Position numbers and translations under genes: made by a program
Notes under the pieces: generated by a model
What the model was told of the DNA's origin: nothing
What the model saw: the letters and a program-made list of their open reading frames with translations, nothing else
Databases searched by the model: none
In this document: piece by piece, positions 24,512-32,366 of the stretch
How positions within the stretch are numbered: position 1 is the first letter of the stretch
Layout: every line of letters starts with the position of its first letter
Assembly: GCA_014860395.1 (NCBI GenBank)
Contig: JACZJU010000118.1
Span: 1-32,366, forward strand
Source: Burkholderiales bacterium
Lineage (GTDB): Bacteria; Pseudomonadota; Gammaproteobacteria; Burkholderiales; SG8-39
Direction: 5' to 3'
Length of the DNA: 32,366 bases

Positions 24512-25411
24512 AGAAACGTCGACCTCAACCTGCTGGTGGCGCTGGACGCGCTGCTGGCGGAGCGCAGCGTGTCGCGCGCCGCGGTGCGCCTGCATTTGTC
24601 GCAGCCTGCAGCCAGCGCCCTGCTCGCGCGCCTGCGCGAACTGTTCGGCGATCCTCTGCTACTGCGCAGCGCCCGCGGCATGCTGCCGACGCCGCGGGCG
24701 CTGGAGTTGCTCGGCCCGGTCAGGAAAGTGCTGGAGGAGATCGATGCCATCGTCCAGCCGCGCGCGGCATTCGATGCGGCCAGCGCAGTCCACACGTTCA
24801 CTTTGTCGGCCTCCGATTATGTCGAATACGCGCTGCTGCCGACGTTGGCGGATTACCTCGAGCAGAAAGCTCCCGGGGTGCGCCTGGAAGTGAGGCCGCT
24901 GGATCTGCAGTTGGTGGCAAAACAAATGGAAAGCGGCGATGTCGACCTTTGCATTACCGGGCTGCAGAATGCCATAGCCGGACTGCACGTGCGGCCACTC
25001 TATACAGAACGCATGGTGTCGGTGGTGCGGCGCAACCACCCGGGCGTGGGCGCGCGCCTGACGCTGGACATGTTTTGCAGTCTGGAACACATCCAGGTGT
25101 TGGTGCGAGGCAGCGGTTTCAGCACCCGTATCGACGCGGCGCTGGCCGCGCTGGGGCGCAAGCGCCACGCGCGGCTGGCGGTGCCGCATTTCCTTCTGGT
25201 GCCCGAAATCGTGGCGCGCTCGGACATGATCAGCGCCTTGCCGGAGCGCCTGGCGCGCGGCTACGCGAACAAGCTGCGCATTCTCGAGCCGCCGCTCGAT
25301 ATAGAAGGCTTCACCGTGGGAGAGATGTGGCACGAGCGCAACGAACGCGATCCGGCACAGCAGTGGCTGCGCGAAGTGTTGCTGGAGCTGGCGCAGGTAC
25401 CGCCGAAATAG
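24503..25411 (+). CDS. LysR-family transcriptional regulator (NodD/DntR-like)
   Basis: A 302-aa LTTR. The winged helix-turn-helix (residues about 5-65) reads NVDLNLLVALDALLAERSVSRAA, then LSQPAASALLARLRELFGDPLLLRS. The RNVDLNLL start and the GDPLLLRS ending are typical of the NodD/NahR/DntR branch. The linker helix and effector-binding domain follow (FTLSASDYVEYALLPTL, then GDVDLCITG). The promoter region is AT-rich and shared with the divergent small transcript. The inverted repeat on the start codon suggests autorepression. Its target might be the divergent small gene or the amidase 84 bases downstream. The effector is unknown. Confidence 0.93.
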   Translation: MDIRNVDLNLLVALDALLAERSVSRAAVRLHLSQPAASALLARLRELFGDPLLLRSARGMLPTPRALELLGPVRKVLEEIDAIVQPRAAFDAASAVHTFTLSASDYVEYALLPTLADYLEQKAPGVRLEVRPLDLQLVAKQMESGDVDLCITGLQNAIAGLHVRPLYTERMVSVVRRNHPGVGARLTLDMFCSLEHIQVLVRGSGFSTRIDAALAALGRKRHARLAVPHFLLVPEIVARSDMISALPERLARGYANKLRILEPPLDIEGFTVGEMWHERNERDPAQQWLREVLLELAQVPPK

Positions 25412-25494
25412 TCGACGCCGGCGGGAATGCGCAAAGGTGATGCGTGCCGCAACATTGCCCATGAATCCGCTGGAGTTAGCCAAGGAAATGCAGA

Positions 25495-26916
25495 ATGAAC
25501 AATGAAATCTGTTTCCTGCCGGCCACCGAATTGGTGCGGCGCATCCGGCGCAAGGACCTGTCGGCGCGCGAACTGATGCAGGCGTCGCTGGCGCAGATCG
25601 AGCGCCTCAACCCCAAGCTCAATGCGGTCGTCAGCCTTTACGCCGAGCAGGCCCTGGCGCAGGCAAAGGCCGCGGACGAGAAGCAGGCGCGGGGCGAGGC
25701 GCTGGGCGCGCTGCACGGCCTGCCGGTTGCGCACAAGGATCTGTTCCTGACGCGCGGCATGCGCACCACCTTCGGCTCGCCCATCTTCAAGGACTATGTC
25801 CCCGATCAAAACCTCTTGATCGTAGACCGGCTGCAGGCGGCGGGAGCGATTTCCATAGGCAAGACCAACACGCCCGAATTCGGCGCCGGCTCGCAGACCT
25901 TCAACACCGTATTCGGCAAGACGCTCAACCCCTACGACCCCAGCAAAACTTGTGGCGGTTCCTCTGGCGGTGCGGCGGTGGCACTGGCCGCCGGCATGGT
26001 GCCGCTGGCCGATGGCAGCGACATGGGCGGCTCGCTGCGCTGCCCGGCGAATTTCTGCAATATCGTCGGCCTGCGCACTTCCCCCGGGCGCGTGCCGATC
26101 TGGCCGGCAAAAACCGGCTGGAGCACCCTGGGGGTGGAAGGGCCGATGGCGCGCAACGTGGAAGATTGCGCGCTGATGTTAAGCGTGATCGCGGGCCACG
26201 ATGCGAGGAGCCCGATTTCGATCGCCGAACCGGGCAGCGCGTTCGCGCGGCCGCTCGCCCGCGATTTCAAGGGCGTGCGCATCGCTTGGAGCGCCGACCT
26301 CGGCGGTTTGCCCGTGGACGCGCGCGTCATTGCAGTGCTTGAATCGCAGCGATCGACATTCTCTGTGCTCGGCTGTGCAATCGAGGAAGCGACGCCCGAT
26401 CTGTCGGGTGCGAACGATATTTTCATGACACTGCGCGCCTGGCAGTTCGAGCTTGCGTATGGCGAACTGCTGGATCGGCATCGCGATCAGCTCAAGGACA
26501 CGGTGATCTGGAATATCGAAGCGGGCAGGAAGCTTTTGGGCCCGCAAATCGGCGCTGCGGAACTGAAGCGCACCGCGCTGTTCAACCGGATGCACGACTT
26601 CATGCAGCGCTACGAGTTTCTGATTCTGCCGGTGAACCAGGTGCCGCCGTTCGACGTCGGCCAGCCCTATGTCAGCGACATCAACGGCGTGAAGATGGAC
26701 ACCTATATCGACTGGATGAAATCCTGCTACTTCATCACCGTCACCGGCCATCCGGCGATCTCGGTGCCCTGCGGCTTCACCGCGGACGGGTTGCCGGTGG
26801 GGGTGCAGATCGTCGGCCGGCACCAGGACGATCTCGGCGTGCTGCAACTCGCCCACGCGTTCGAGCAGGCGACCCAGTTTTGGAAGCGCCGCCCGGCGAT
26901 CTCAGCCGTTCAGTAG
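25495..26916 (+). CDS. Amidase signature family hydrolase
   Basis: A 473-aa amidase. The Ser-cisSer-Lys triad is K81 (GLPVAHKDLF), S156 (GGSSGGA) and S180 (GSDMGGSLR). The signature region from GGSSGGAAVALAAG to NIVGLRTSPG is intact. The length fits stand-alone amidases acting on small amides, carbamoyl compounds or drugs. There is no gatB or gatC nearby, so it is not GatA of the amidotransferase. AAGGAA lies before the ATG. It has no signal peptide. It follows the LysR gene in the same direction and may be its target. The substrate cannot be read from the sequence. Confidence 0.9.
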   Translation: MNNEICFLPATELVRRIRRKDLSARELMQASLAQIERLNPKLNAVVSLYAEQALAQAKAADEKQARGEALGALHGLPVAHKDLFLTRGMRTTFGSPIFKDYVPDQNLLIVDRLQAAGAISIGKTNTPEFGAGSQTFNTVFGKTLNPYDPSKTCGGSSGGAAVALAAGMVPLADGSDMGGSLRCPANFCNIVGLRTSPGRVPIWPAKTGWSTLGVEGPMARNVEDCALMLSVIAGHDARSPISIAEPGSAFARPLARDFKGVRIAWSADLGGLPVDARVIAVLESQRSTFSVLGCAIEEATPDLSGANDIFMTLRAWQFELAYGELLDRHRDQLKDTVIWNIEAGRKLLGPQIGAAELKRTALFNRMHDFMQRYEFLILPVNQVPPFDVGQPYVSDINGVKMDTYIDWMKSCYFITVTGHPAISVPCGFTADGLPVGVQIVGRHQDDLGVLQLAHAFEQATQFWKRRPAISAVQ

Positions 26917-26956
26917 CATCGACGAACAGGCGATGCGCCAATCGGGATGTTCGCCA

Positions 26957-27712
26957 TCAGGCTATGGTCACGCCGCCGTCGGCGATGATCGTCTGCCCGG
27001 TAATGAAGGTGGCCGCCTTGGAGGCGAGGAATACCGCGATGCCGCCGATTTCCTCGGCTTCGCCCAGACGCCGTAGCGGCGTCATCGCCTCGCGTGCCTT
27101 GCGCGCCTTGTCGTTTTCCCACAGCGCCCGGGCGAAATCGGTCTTTATCAAACCGGGCAGAATCGCATTGACGCGAATGTTGGACGGCCCCCACTCGCAG
27201 GCGTAGTTTCTGACCAATGCGGTGTCGGCGGCCTTGGACACGCCGTACAGCCCGATCACGGTATTGCCCTTCAACGCGGCGATGCTGGAGACGATGATCA
27301 CCACGCCGTCCTTGCGCTCTGCCATCTGCGGAATCGTCATGTTGCACAGCCACCAGTTGCTCTTGATGTTGTTGCCCATGATCTTGTCGAATACTTCGTC
27401 GCCCGCTTGCGCCGTCGGGCCGTACACGGGATTGGCCGCCGCATTGCACACCAGGATGTCGATCTTTCCCCAGTGCTTCATGGTCGCGTCGACCAGCTGC
27501 TGCAGCTGCTCCTTGTGCGCGATATTGCAGGGAACAGAGATCGCCTCATAGCCCTTGGCGGTGAATTCCCGCGTCACTTCCTCGCAGGCCTCGGCCTTGC
27601 GGCTGGAGATCACCACCTTGGCGCCCGCCCTCGCCATTTCTTCCGCGATGGACTTGCCTATGCCCTTGGTCGAGCCGGTGATCAGGGCGACTTTGCCAGT
27701 TAGGTCGAACAT
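26957..27712 (-). CDS. Short-chain dehydrogenase/reductase
   Basis: A 251-aa classical SDR. The Rossmann glycine motif TGSTKGIG is at 12-19, NAAAN (the NNAG equivalent) is at 90-94, Ser143 is in IVSSIAALKG, Y156 and K160 form YGVSK, and the C-terminal ITGQTIIADGG is typical of the FabG-like group. SRK at 37-39 after the second strand suggests NADP(H) preference, by analogy only. The protein overall resembles peroxisomal DHRS4-type and bacterial SDRs with NWWLCNMTIPQM. It is convergent with the amidase and co-directional with the SGNH gene upstream. The substrate is unknown. Confidence 0.92.
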   Translation of the reverse strand: MFDLTGKVALITGSTKGIGKSIAEEMARAGAKVVISSRKAEACEEVTREFTAKGYEAISVPCNIAHKEQLQQLVDATMKHWGKIDILVCNAAANPVYGPTAQAGDEVFDKIMGNNIKSNWWLCNMTIPQMAERKDGVVIIVSSIAALKGNTVIGLYGVSKAADTALVRNYACEWGPSNIRVNAILPGLIKTDFARALWENDKARKAREAMTPLRRLGEAEEIGGIAVFLASKAATFITGQTIIADGGVTIA

Positions 27713-27785
27713 GCTTTGCTCCCGATTGAATCGAGCCGGGATTTTCGCACTGTTGGATGATTCCTGCCGAAAGGCGCAGTGGAAG

Positions 27786-28478
27786 CTAGATGGCCCCGCT
27801 TTTCTTCAGCACTTCGGCCACCGCCGCGGCGAGCTCGGCGTAGCCTTTGGCGTTGGGGTGCGCCACGTCGGACTTCAGCTCGCGGTCGCGCAGGATCGCA
27901 GTCAGCGCCCCGTCCTCGTAGGGAAGCTTGAATTCCCTGGCGATCTCGGCATAGAAATCCGGCGGCGAGGGGGGCAAACCCGGCTTGGGCACGGCGATCA
28001 GCACCACCTCTATGCCTCTTTGTTTGGCGACACGGATCATGGCGCGCAGGTTCTCCGCCGCCTGAGCGTCGCCGAGTTTGCGCAGAAAATCGTTGCCGCC
28101 ATGGCACAGGATCAGCAGTGCGGGTTGGTATTCGTCGAGTGCCTCGGGCAGGCGCGCCAGCCCGGCCGCGCTGACTTCCCCCGGCACACCTGCGCTTGCG
28201 ACCGTGCGTCCGATGAGCTTTTCCAGCACTGCCGGATAACTGGTCTCGGCTTGCGTGCCGGTGCCGTAAGTGAGGCTGTCGCCGAAGGCGAGAACCACGG
28301 CATCGGCGGGCAATCTGGAAAGCTTCGGCGTGCTGCCACTGCAAGCGGCGACCAGCACCATCAGAATTACTCCGAAGGCCATAAGCAAAAGCTTCCCCGC
28401 GGGCGCGGAGAAGCGGTCGCCAACAGGTAGAATGGCGGCTCGCTTCGCCTCTTGTCTTTCAAACGCCGACATTTTCAT
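27786..28478 (-). CDS. SGNH/GDSL-type lipoprotein esterase (TesA-like)
   Basis: A 230-aa hydrolase. The lipobox LVAAC with C46 follows a hydrophobic stretch (LLLMAFGVILMVLV) preceded by a long basic N-terminus, so it is probably a lipoprotein, although the signal is unusually long. Catalytic blocks: GDSLTYGTG with S68, the Gly of VPGEVS, HGGND with the Asn, and DVAHPNAKGY with the Asp-His pair. It resembles TesA (thioesterase I/lysophospholipase). The start at 28478 is chosen because GGAAGGAAG lies just upstream, but ATG 28382 with GGGGAAG upstream would give a more ordinary signal peptide. The start codon interlocks with that of the divergent permease in a single CATG. Confidence 0.85.
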   Translation of the reverse strand: MKMSAFERQEAKRAAILPVGDRFSAPAGKLLLMAFGVILMVLVAACSGSTPKLSRLPADAVVLAFGDSLTYGTGTQAETSYPAVLEKLIGRTVASAGVPGEVSAAGLARLPEALDEYQPALLILCHGGNDFLRKLGDAQAAENLRAMIRVAKQRGIEVVLIAVPKPGLPPSPPDFYAEIAREFKLPYEDGALTAILRDRELKSDVAHPNAKGYAELAAAVAEVLKKSGAI

Positions 28479-29412
28479 GGAATTCTTCCTTCCGATCGCG
28501 CATATGGACGTCAATATCGTCCTGATCCTGTTCTATGGCGCTTTGGTCGGTTTTCTCTCCGGTCTGGTCGGAGTAGGCGGCGGATTTCTGATCACGCCGC
28601 TGCTCATATTCACCGGCATACCTCCCATTGTAGCGGTGTCCAGCGGGGCGGCGCAGATGACGGGAACGGCCTCGGGCGCAAGCTATCTGCATTGGCGCCA
28701 AGGCAATATCGACTTCAAGATGGGCCTGACTCTGCTAGTCGGCAGCTGGCTGGGGGGCGGCTTCGGCGTTTATCTCGCCAAGGTGCTGTTGAAGGCAGGC
28801 CAGTTCGGCAATGTGGTGGTTTTTCTCTATGTCATTCTGCTCGGCTTCATCGGCGTAAGCATGCTGATCGAATCGGTGCGGGCCATTTCCCGCGCCAGCG
28901 CGCGCGTCCCGGCCGCGGCGAGCGAGCCAGCTGCGGCGAATTCGCTGCTGCGAACCTGGGTGGAGCGCCTGCCATGGCAGACGACGTACCCCGCCTCGGG
29001 CGTGCGCATGTCGGTCATCGGGCCGCTGCTCCTGGGTGCGGCCGTTGGCATCCTGACTTCGCTCATGGGGGTCGGCGGCGGCTTCATCATGGTGCCGGTG
29101 ATGATCTATGTCCTGAAGATGCCGACCAAGATCGTCGTCGGCACGTCGCTGTTCCAGTTGCTGTTCACCACGGCCGCCGTGAGCGTGATGCAGGCCGGCA
29201 TCAATCATTCGGTCGATCCCTTCCTCGCGCTCATTCTGATTCTCGGTTCCGTGTTCGGGACCAAGATGGGGGCCCGGCTCGGCGCGCGCCTGCCGGCTGA
29301 GAAGCTGCGCCTCATCCTGGCGCTAGTGGTGGTCGCCGTGGCGGTCAAAATGGTCGTGACCCTGTTGATGCCTCCGGCACATATCCACAGCATGTCGGTC
29401 GAGGTGCGCTGA
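28477..29412 (+). CDS. TauE/SafE family permease (second copy)
   Basis: A 311-aa membrane protein with about eight hydrophobic segments. It shows the typical opening (FFLPIAHMDVN then GFLSGLVGVGGGFLITPLLIFTGIP) and the repeat in the second half (SLMGVGGGFIMVPVMIYVLKMPT). This branch has an extended loop between the halves (residues about 145-185) and is typically encoded beside TIGR02186 proteins, as here. The probable substrate is sulfite or another sulfur anion. The ATG gives the family N-terminus but has no Shine-Dalgarno, and ORF-track start 28270 would run through the divergent gene. Its TGA overlaps the next ATG. Confidence 0.88.
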   Translation: MEFFLPIAHMDVNIVLILFYGALVGFLSGLVGVGGGFLITPLLIFTGIPPIVAVSSGAAQMTGTASGASYLHWRQGNIDFKMGLTLLVGSWLGGGFGVYLAKVLLKAGQFGNVVVFLYVILLGFIGVSMLIESVRAISRASARVPAAASEPAAANSLLRTWVERLPWQTTYPASGVRMSVIGPLLLGAAVGILTSLMGVGGGFIMVPVMIYVLKMPTKIVVGTSLFQLLFTTAAVSVMQAGINHSVDPFLALILILGSVFGTKMGARLGARLPAEKLRLILALVVVAVAVKMVVTLLMPPAHIHSMSVEVR

Positions 29413-30161
29413 TGATGCGCTGGCTGCTCTGCCTGTTGTTCGCCTCGGGCTGTATATTGCCGGCCGGAGCGTGGGCCGAAGAACCGCTGGTCGTCGCGCC
29501 GACGACCAGTGAAGTCAAGATCACCACGGATTTCGCCGGGACCACGATCGAGGCCGTGGGCGCGATGAGCGGGCCGGGCGAGCTGATCATCAAGCTGGTA
29601 GGACCGAAGCAGGAGGCGACCCTGTCGCGCGAGACCAAGCTCGGACCATTCTGGGTCGGCGGCGAAAGTGTGAAATTGCAGGGCGCGCCCAGCCTGCTGT
29701 TCCTCTACGCAACCGCGCCGATCGCGACTATCCTGCCGCCCGCCGAGCAGCAGAAATACGGATTGCTCCTCGAAGGCGTGCCGGTGCGCGTAGCCCCGCA
29801 CTTGAAGGCGCATGCGGCCGAGGACTGGCGCAAGGCGTTTTACCGGATCAAGGAGAGACAGGGCTACTATCACGAATACGACACAGTGATCAGGGTGTTC
29901 GGAAACCGGTTGTTCGTAGCCGACATGCGGCTGCCGGGGGATTTGCAGGTTGGAACCTACACCATCGAAACCCTGCTGGTGAAATCCGGGAAGGTGGCCG
30001 GCCACACCATCGGTACGTTTAATGTGCGTCTCTCCGGCGTCGAACGTTGGGTGTGGAATGCGGCGCACGACCACGCCTGGCTTTTCGGCAGCCTGTTTAC
30101 CCTGCTGGCCATGCTCCTGGGGCTGGCCTTGAATGCGTTTCCGTTCCGCCAGACGCGCTAG
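29412..30161 (+). CDS. TIGR02186 family periplasmic/membrane protein
   Basis: A 249-aa protein with an N-terminal signal peptide (LLCLLFASGCILPAGAWA), a beta-rich periplasmic domain of about 190 residues (VAPTTSEVKITTDFAG, FWVGGESVKLQGAPSLLFL, PGDLQVGTYTIETLLVKSG) and a C-terminal transmembrane helix (FGSLFTLLAMLLGLALNAF). This layout and the linkage to a TauE permease match the family called TIGR02186, which has no proven function. It overlaps the permease stop by one base, so it probably serves the same transport process. The stop codon sits in the loop of a 9-bp hairpin. Confidence 0.82.
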   Translation: MMRWLLCLLFASGCILPAGAWAEEPLVVAPTTSEVKITTDFAGTTIEAVGAMSGPGELIIKLVGPKQEATLSRETKLGPFWVGGESVKLQGAPSLLFLYATAPIATILPPAEQQKYGLLLEGVPVRVAPHLKAHAAEDWRKAFYRIKERQGYYHEYDTVIRVFGNRLFVADMRLPGDLQVGTYTIETLLVKSGKVAGHTIGTFNVRLSGVERWVWNAAHDHAWLFGSLFTLLAMLLGLALNAFPFRQTR

Positions 30162-30173
30162 CGAGCGCGTCTG
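30150..30173. terminator. Terminator-like hairpin between convergent genes
   Basis: CAGACGCGC-TAGCGA-GCGCGTCTG is a perfect 9-bp stem. The loop contains the TAG of the TIGR02186 gene, and the structure ends one base before the stop of sulP on the other strand. There is only a short T-containing tail, so efficiency is uncertain, but its location between convergent genes fits a bidirectional terminator. Confidence 0.5.
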
Positions 30174-30174
30174 C

Positions 30175-31950
30175 CTAATCTTTCGGCGGCGGCAAACTCG
30201 CGCATTCATTGAAAATGCGCGCGCGGCAGGTGCTGCAGATGGAGCGGTCCAGGCGTGCGAACACGCCGCTGATCGCCTCATGCTTGCCGGCAAATACGTT
30301 CTCCCGGCCGATCTGGTCGATATGCCCGCTGCGCTCCAGCATGTCGCGCACTGGCTGGCGCATGCTGTAGAAATACAGCTGTCCGCCCATTTTTCTGCGC
30401 CGCCAGGCTTCGTGCGCCAGCAATTCCGCCCCCGCCACGTCGACGAAATTGATGCTTTTCGCCAGCAGCAGCAGATGCTTTTGATCCGGTCTGGTTTCGC
30501 GCAGCATGTCGAAATGCGTATCGACATGGTTGACGGCTCCGAAATAGATTGAACCTTCGATGCGCAGGATCTTGAGCTGCGGGCACTCGGCAAGTCCCGG
30601 TTCCAGAATCATCATTTTGCGCGTCGGATGCTGTGCATCCGGCACCAGGCTGCGCATGGTCGGGCGCGAAGTCCGGTTGAGATAGACGAGGAGGGAAAGC
30701 GTCACGCCCACCAGGATAGCGAACTCGAGTTCCAGCAGCAGCGTTGCGGCGCAGGTGAGCGCGAGCACCGCGGTTTCGGGCCGACTGGAGCGCAGGACGA
30801 TGCGGATGCTGTGGAAATCGATCAGCCCCCAGGCGACCAGAAACAGGATCGCCGCCATGCTGGCGATCGGAAGATACGCCATGAGCGGAGCCACAAAGAT
30901 AAGGATTACGATCAGAAACAGCGAGGAAAAAACTGCGGAAAGCGGCGTGCGCGCGCCGGCTTCGTAGTTGAGGCCGGAGCGGTTGAACGAACAGGTCGCG
31001 GGGTAGCCGGAGAAGAAACTGGCGACGATGTTGGACAGTCCCTGGCCGATGAATTCCTGGTTGCCGTCGATGCGCTGGCCTGACTTGAGCGCGATCGCGC
31101 GTCCTATGGATATGGCCTCGGTCAGGCCGAGCACGGTGACGGCAACGGCGATGGCGAGCAGCTTTCTGAGATTTTCCAGCTCGAAGCTCGGATGCGACAG
31201 CGGCGGCAGCGCGCCCGGCAGCGCGCCCAAGGTGCGGATCCCGGTGTAGTCCGCGCCGTGGGCTTGATTGAGCGCGAAAGCCAGGATGCTGCCCACCAGC
31301 ATGGCAGCGATCATGTACGGTACCTGCTTGAGGAAGCGGCGGGCAAGAATGCCGGTTACAAGCGTCACGGCGGCTACCAGCAACACATACGGCTGAATGT
31401 TCGAAATTTGCAGCGCAAACGCCTCGAGCGTGCGCAGGAAGGAGTGGCCGCGCGGGATGTCGACGCCGAAAAAATTACGCAGCTGCGCGCCGAAAATGAG
31501 CATCGCGGCGCCGGCGGTAAAGCCGACTACGACGGTGTGCGATATGAAATTCACCAGCGTGCCCAGGCGCAGAACTCCCAGGGACAGCATCATTAGCCCG
31601 GACATGAATGACAGCGTGAGCACCAAATGTATGTAATGCGCCGAGCCGGGTTCGGCGAGCGTGCTCACCGTTGCGAACACGACCAGCGATACCGCATTGG
31701 TCGGTCCGGAAACGGCGTGGAGCGAGGACCCCCACAGCGCCGCAACTATGGTTGGCACCATGGCGCTGTACAGGCCATATTCCGGCGGCATGCCCGCGAG
31801 CGTGGCAAAAGCCACGCCCTGGGGCAGCACTACCGCCGCACCTATCAGGCCCGCCAGCAGATCCAGGCGGATGGTGCCGCGATTGACGCGCGGCCACCAT
31901 GCGAGGAAGGGAAATATGTGCCTGAGAACAGCGCTACGGTTGGCGGACAT
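30175..31950 (-). CDS. SulP family inorganic anion transporter with STAS domain
   Basis: A 591-aa transporter. About 12 hydrophobic segments fill residues 25-430, including DLLAGLIGAAVVLPQGVAFATLAGMPPEYGLYSA, quoted here as its core VVLPQGVAFA, and SGPTNAVSLV and GQGLSNIVASFFSGYP. A STAS domain covers about 455-570 (LKILRIEGSIYFGAVNHV, INFVDVAGAELLA). The C-terminal tail has a CxxC-x7-C motif (CSTCRARIFNEC) that could bind a metal. SulP proteins carry sulfate, bicarbonate or other anions with protons or sodium. With TauE and TIGR02186 next to it, sulfate or a related sulfur anion is plausible but unproven. It is convergent with the TIGR02186 gene with 13 bases between. Confidence 0.92.
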   Translation of the reverse strand: MSANRSAVLRHIFPFLAWWPRVNRGTIRLDLLAGLIGAAVVLPQGVAFATLAGMPPEYGLYSAMVPTIVAALWGSSLHAVSGPTNAVSLVVFATVSTLAEPGSAHYIHLVLTLSFMSGLMMLSLGVLRLGTLVNFISHTVVVGFTAGAAMLIFGAQLRNFFGVDIPRGHSFLRTLEAFALQISNIQPYVLLVAAVTLVTGILARRFLKQVPYMIAAMLVGSILAFALNQAHGADYTGIRTLGALPGALPPLSHPSFELENLRKLLAIAVAVTVLGLTEAISIGRAIALKSGQRIDGNQEFIGQGLSNIVASFFSGYPATCSFNRSGLNYEAGARTPLSAVFSSLFLIVILIFVAPLMAYLPIASMAAILFLVAWGLIDFHSIRIVLRSSRPETAVLALTCAATLLLELEFAILVGVTLSLLVYLNRTSRPTMRSLVPDAQHPTRKMMILEPGLAECPQLKILRIEGSIYFGAVNHVDTHFDMLRETRPDQKHLLLLAKSINFVDVAGAELLAHEAWRRRKMGGQLYFYSMRQPVRDMLERSGHIDQIGRENVFAGKHEAISGVFARLDRSICSTCRARIFNECASLPPPKD

Positions 31951-32130
31951 TCAGGTGATGCGGACGTAATTTGAATTCATTGCTGAATGAGGGGTATGGC
32001 CCTTCATCCTCCCTTAAGTCGGAGACCGCGTCGGCAAGTCCGGATCGGCTCTTCGTTGAGGGGTATCTTAGCAAATGAACGCGGGGCGCTAGTTGAATTC
32101 GCGAATATGAATTCTTATCCCGCCATTCGA
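31951..32130. other. Divergent intergenic region between sulP and glcD
   Basis: No gene seen. TGAGGGGTAT occurs twice in the same orientation, at 31988-31997 and 32057-32066, 69 bases apart. GAATTC occurs three times in AT-richer stretches. These could be regulator sites for either gene. The 80-codon ORF 31987-32229 lacks family resemblance and covers the glcD promoter. Confidence 0.4.
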
Positions 32131-32159
32131 TTGACACATCCGGAGTCCGTGCCTAACAT
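32131..32159 (+). promoter_or_regulatory. Sigma-70 promoter of glcD
   Basis: A perfect TTGACA (32131-32136) and TAACAT (32154-32159) are separated by 17 bases. The predicted leader before the ATG at 32226 is about 60 bases. Confidence 0.6.
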
Positions 32160-32225
32160 GTTGGCGTTGTTCGCTGTCCCGCCGCAAATGCCCGAATCAC
32201 GCGTCAATCCCAGGTTTCTGCCATT

Positions 32226-32366
32226 ATGAACGAAGGTTTCCGCTTGCTCGACCCGGTGCGCCAGTCCGCCGCAGTGAAGGCGCTGCGCGCCATCCTCCCG
32301 GATGAGTCGGTGATCTATCGGCAGGAGGACACCAAACCGTACGAATGCGACGGACTATCGGCCTAT
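32226..32366 (+). CDS. glcD: Glycolate oxidase subunit GlcD, N-terminal end (partial)
   Basis: The first 47 codons; the rest lies beyond the window. The segment ending KPYECDGLSAY is the conserved N-terminal motif of GlcD, the FAD-binding subunit of glycolate dehydrogenase, which oxidises glycolate to glyoxylate. The preceding LPDESVIYRQEDT aligns with the family N-terminus, which supports this start. It has its own promoter upstream. glcE and glcF would be expected downstream. Confidence 0.88.
   Translation, partial: MNEGFRLLDPVRQSAAVKALRAILPDESVIYRQEDTKPYECDGLSAY

Noticed and set aside
31987-32229. 80-codon plus-strand ORF before glcD
   Set aside because: Covers the glcD promoter and has no family resemblance.

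Overview
The window reads as chromosomal DNA of a GC-rich member of the Betaproteobacteria. The order pncC, recA, recX, alaS, the protein types (345-aa RecA, AroG-type DAHP synthase, PduO-type adenosyltransferase next to other housekeeping genes, GlcD at the right edge) and the LexA boxes of CTGTAT-N4-ATACAG form all fit. I cannot name a genus. Genes are closely packed, often with ATGA or TGATG overlaps. I saw no tRNA, rRNA, CRISPR, prophage or insertion sequence. The window starts inside thiL and ends inside glcD.

Left part (1-10,200): the end of thiL, then pgpA and pncC. Next comes an AmmeMemoRadiSam locus in which the B (MEMO1-like) and A (AMMECR1-like) proteins are fused and overlap the radical SAM enzyme. 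lexA and recA follow, each behind its own LexA box. recA runs into recX, and recX overlaps by one base an MbfA/VIT1-like metal transporter, so this transporter probably sits in the SOS operon. alaS and a YdhR-like small monooxygenase come next.

Middle (10,200-18,000): a Lon-like AAA+ ATPase with no protease domain lies on the minus strand. Divergent from it is aroG (DAHP synthase), preceded by what looks like a complete transcription attenuator: a 22-codon leader peptide with seven consecutive aromatic codons, an antiterminator and a terminator. A TauE/SafE-like permease, a GT39 glycosyltransferase and a UbiA-type prenyltransferase of the decaprenyl-phosphate phosphoribosyltransferase type follow, then a stand-alone cyclic-nucleotide-binding protein with a strongly structured leader. 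The minus-strand cobalamin adenosyltransferase gene has its 5' end duplicated in tandem (107-bp unit).

Signalling operon (18,068-22,667): a membrane PAS-PAS histidine kinase, a single-domain response regulator, and a 691-aa protein joining receiver, class III nucleotide cyclase and Ser/Thr kinase. All catalytic residues are visible. The cyclic-nucleotide-binding protein 1.7 kb upstream is a possible effector.

Right part (22,700-32,366): two sugar/nucleotide transferase genes of the TIGR04283/TIGR04282 types; a short minus-strand transcription unit with promoter, a 44-codon hydrophobic ORF, a C/U-rich loop resembling an anti-Shine-Dalgarno loop, and a terminator (a candidate dual-function small RNA); a LysR regulator with an inverted repeat over its start codon; an amidase; an SDR; an SGNH lipoprotein esterase; a second TauE permease with its TIGR02186 partner; and a SulP anion transporter. 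The last three suggest sulfur oxyanion handling. The window ends with the promoter and first 47 codons of glcD.

All family names come from reading motifs by eye. No database search was run.
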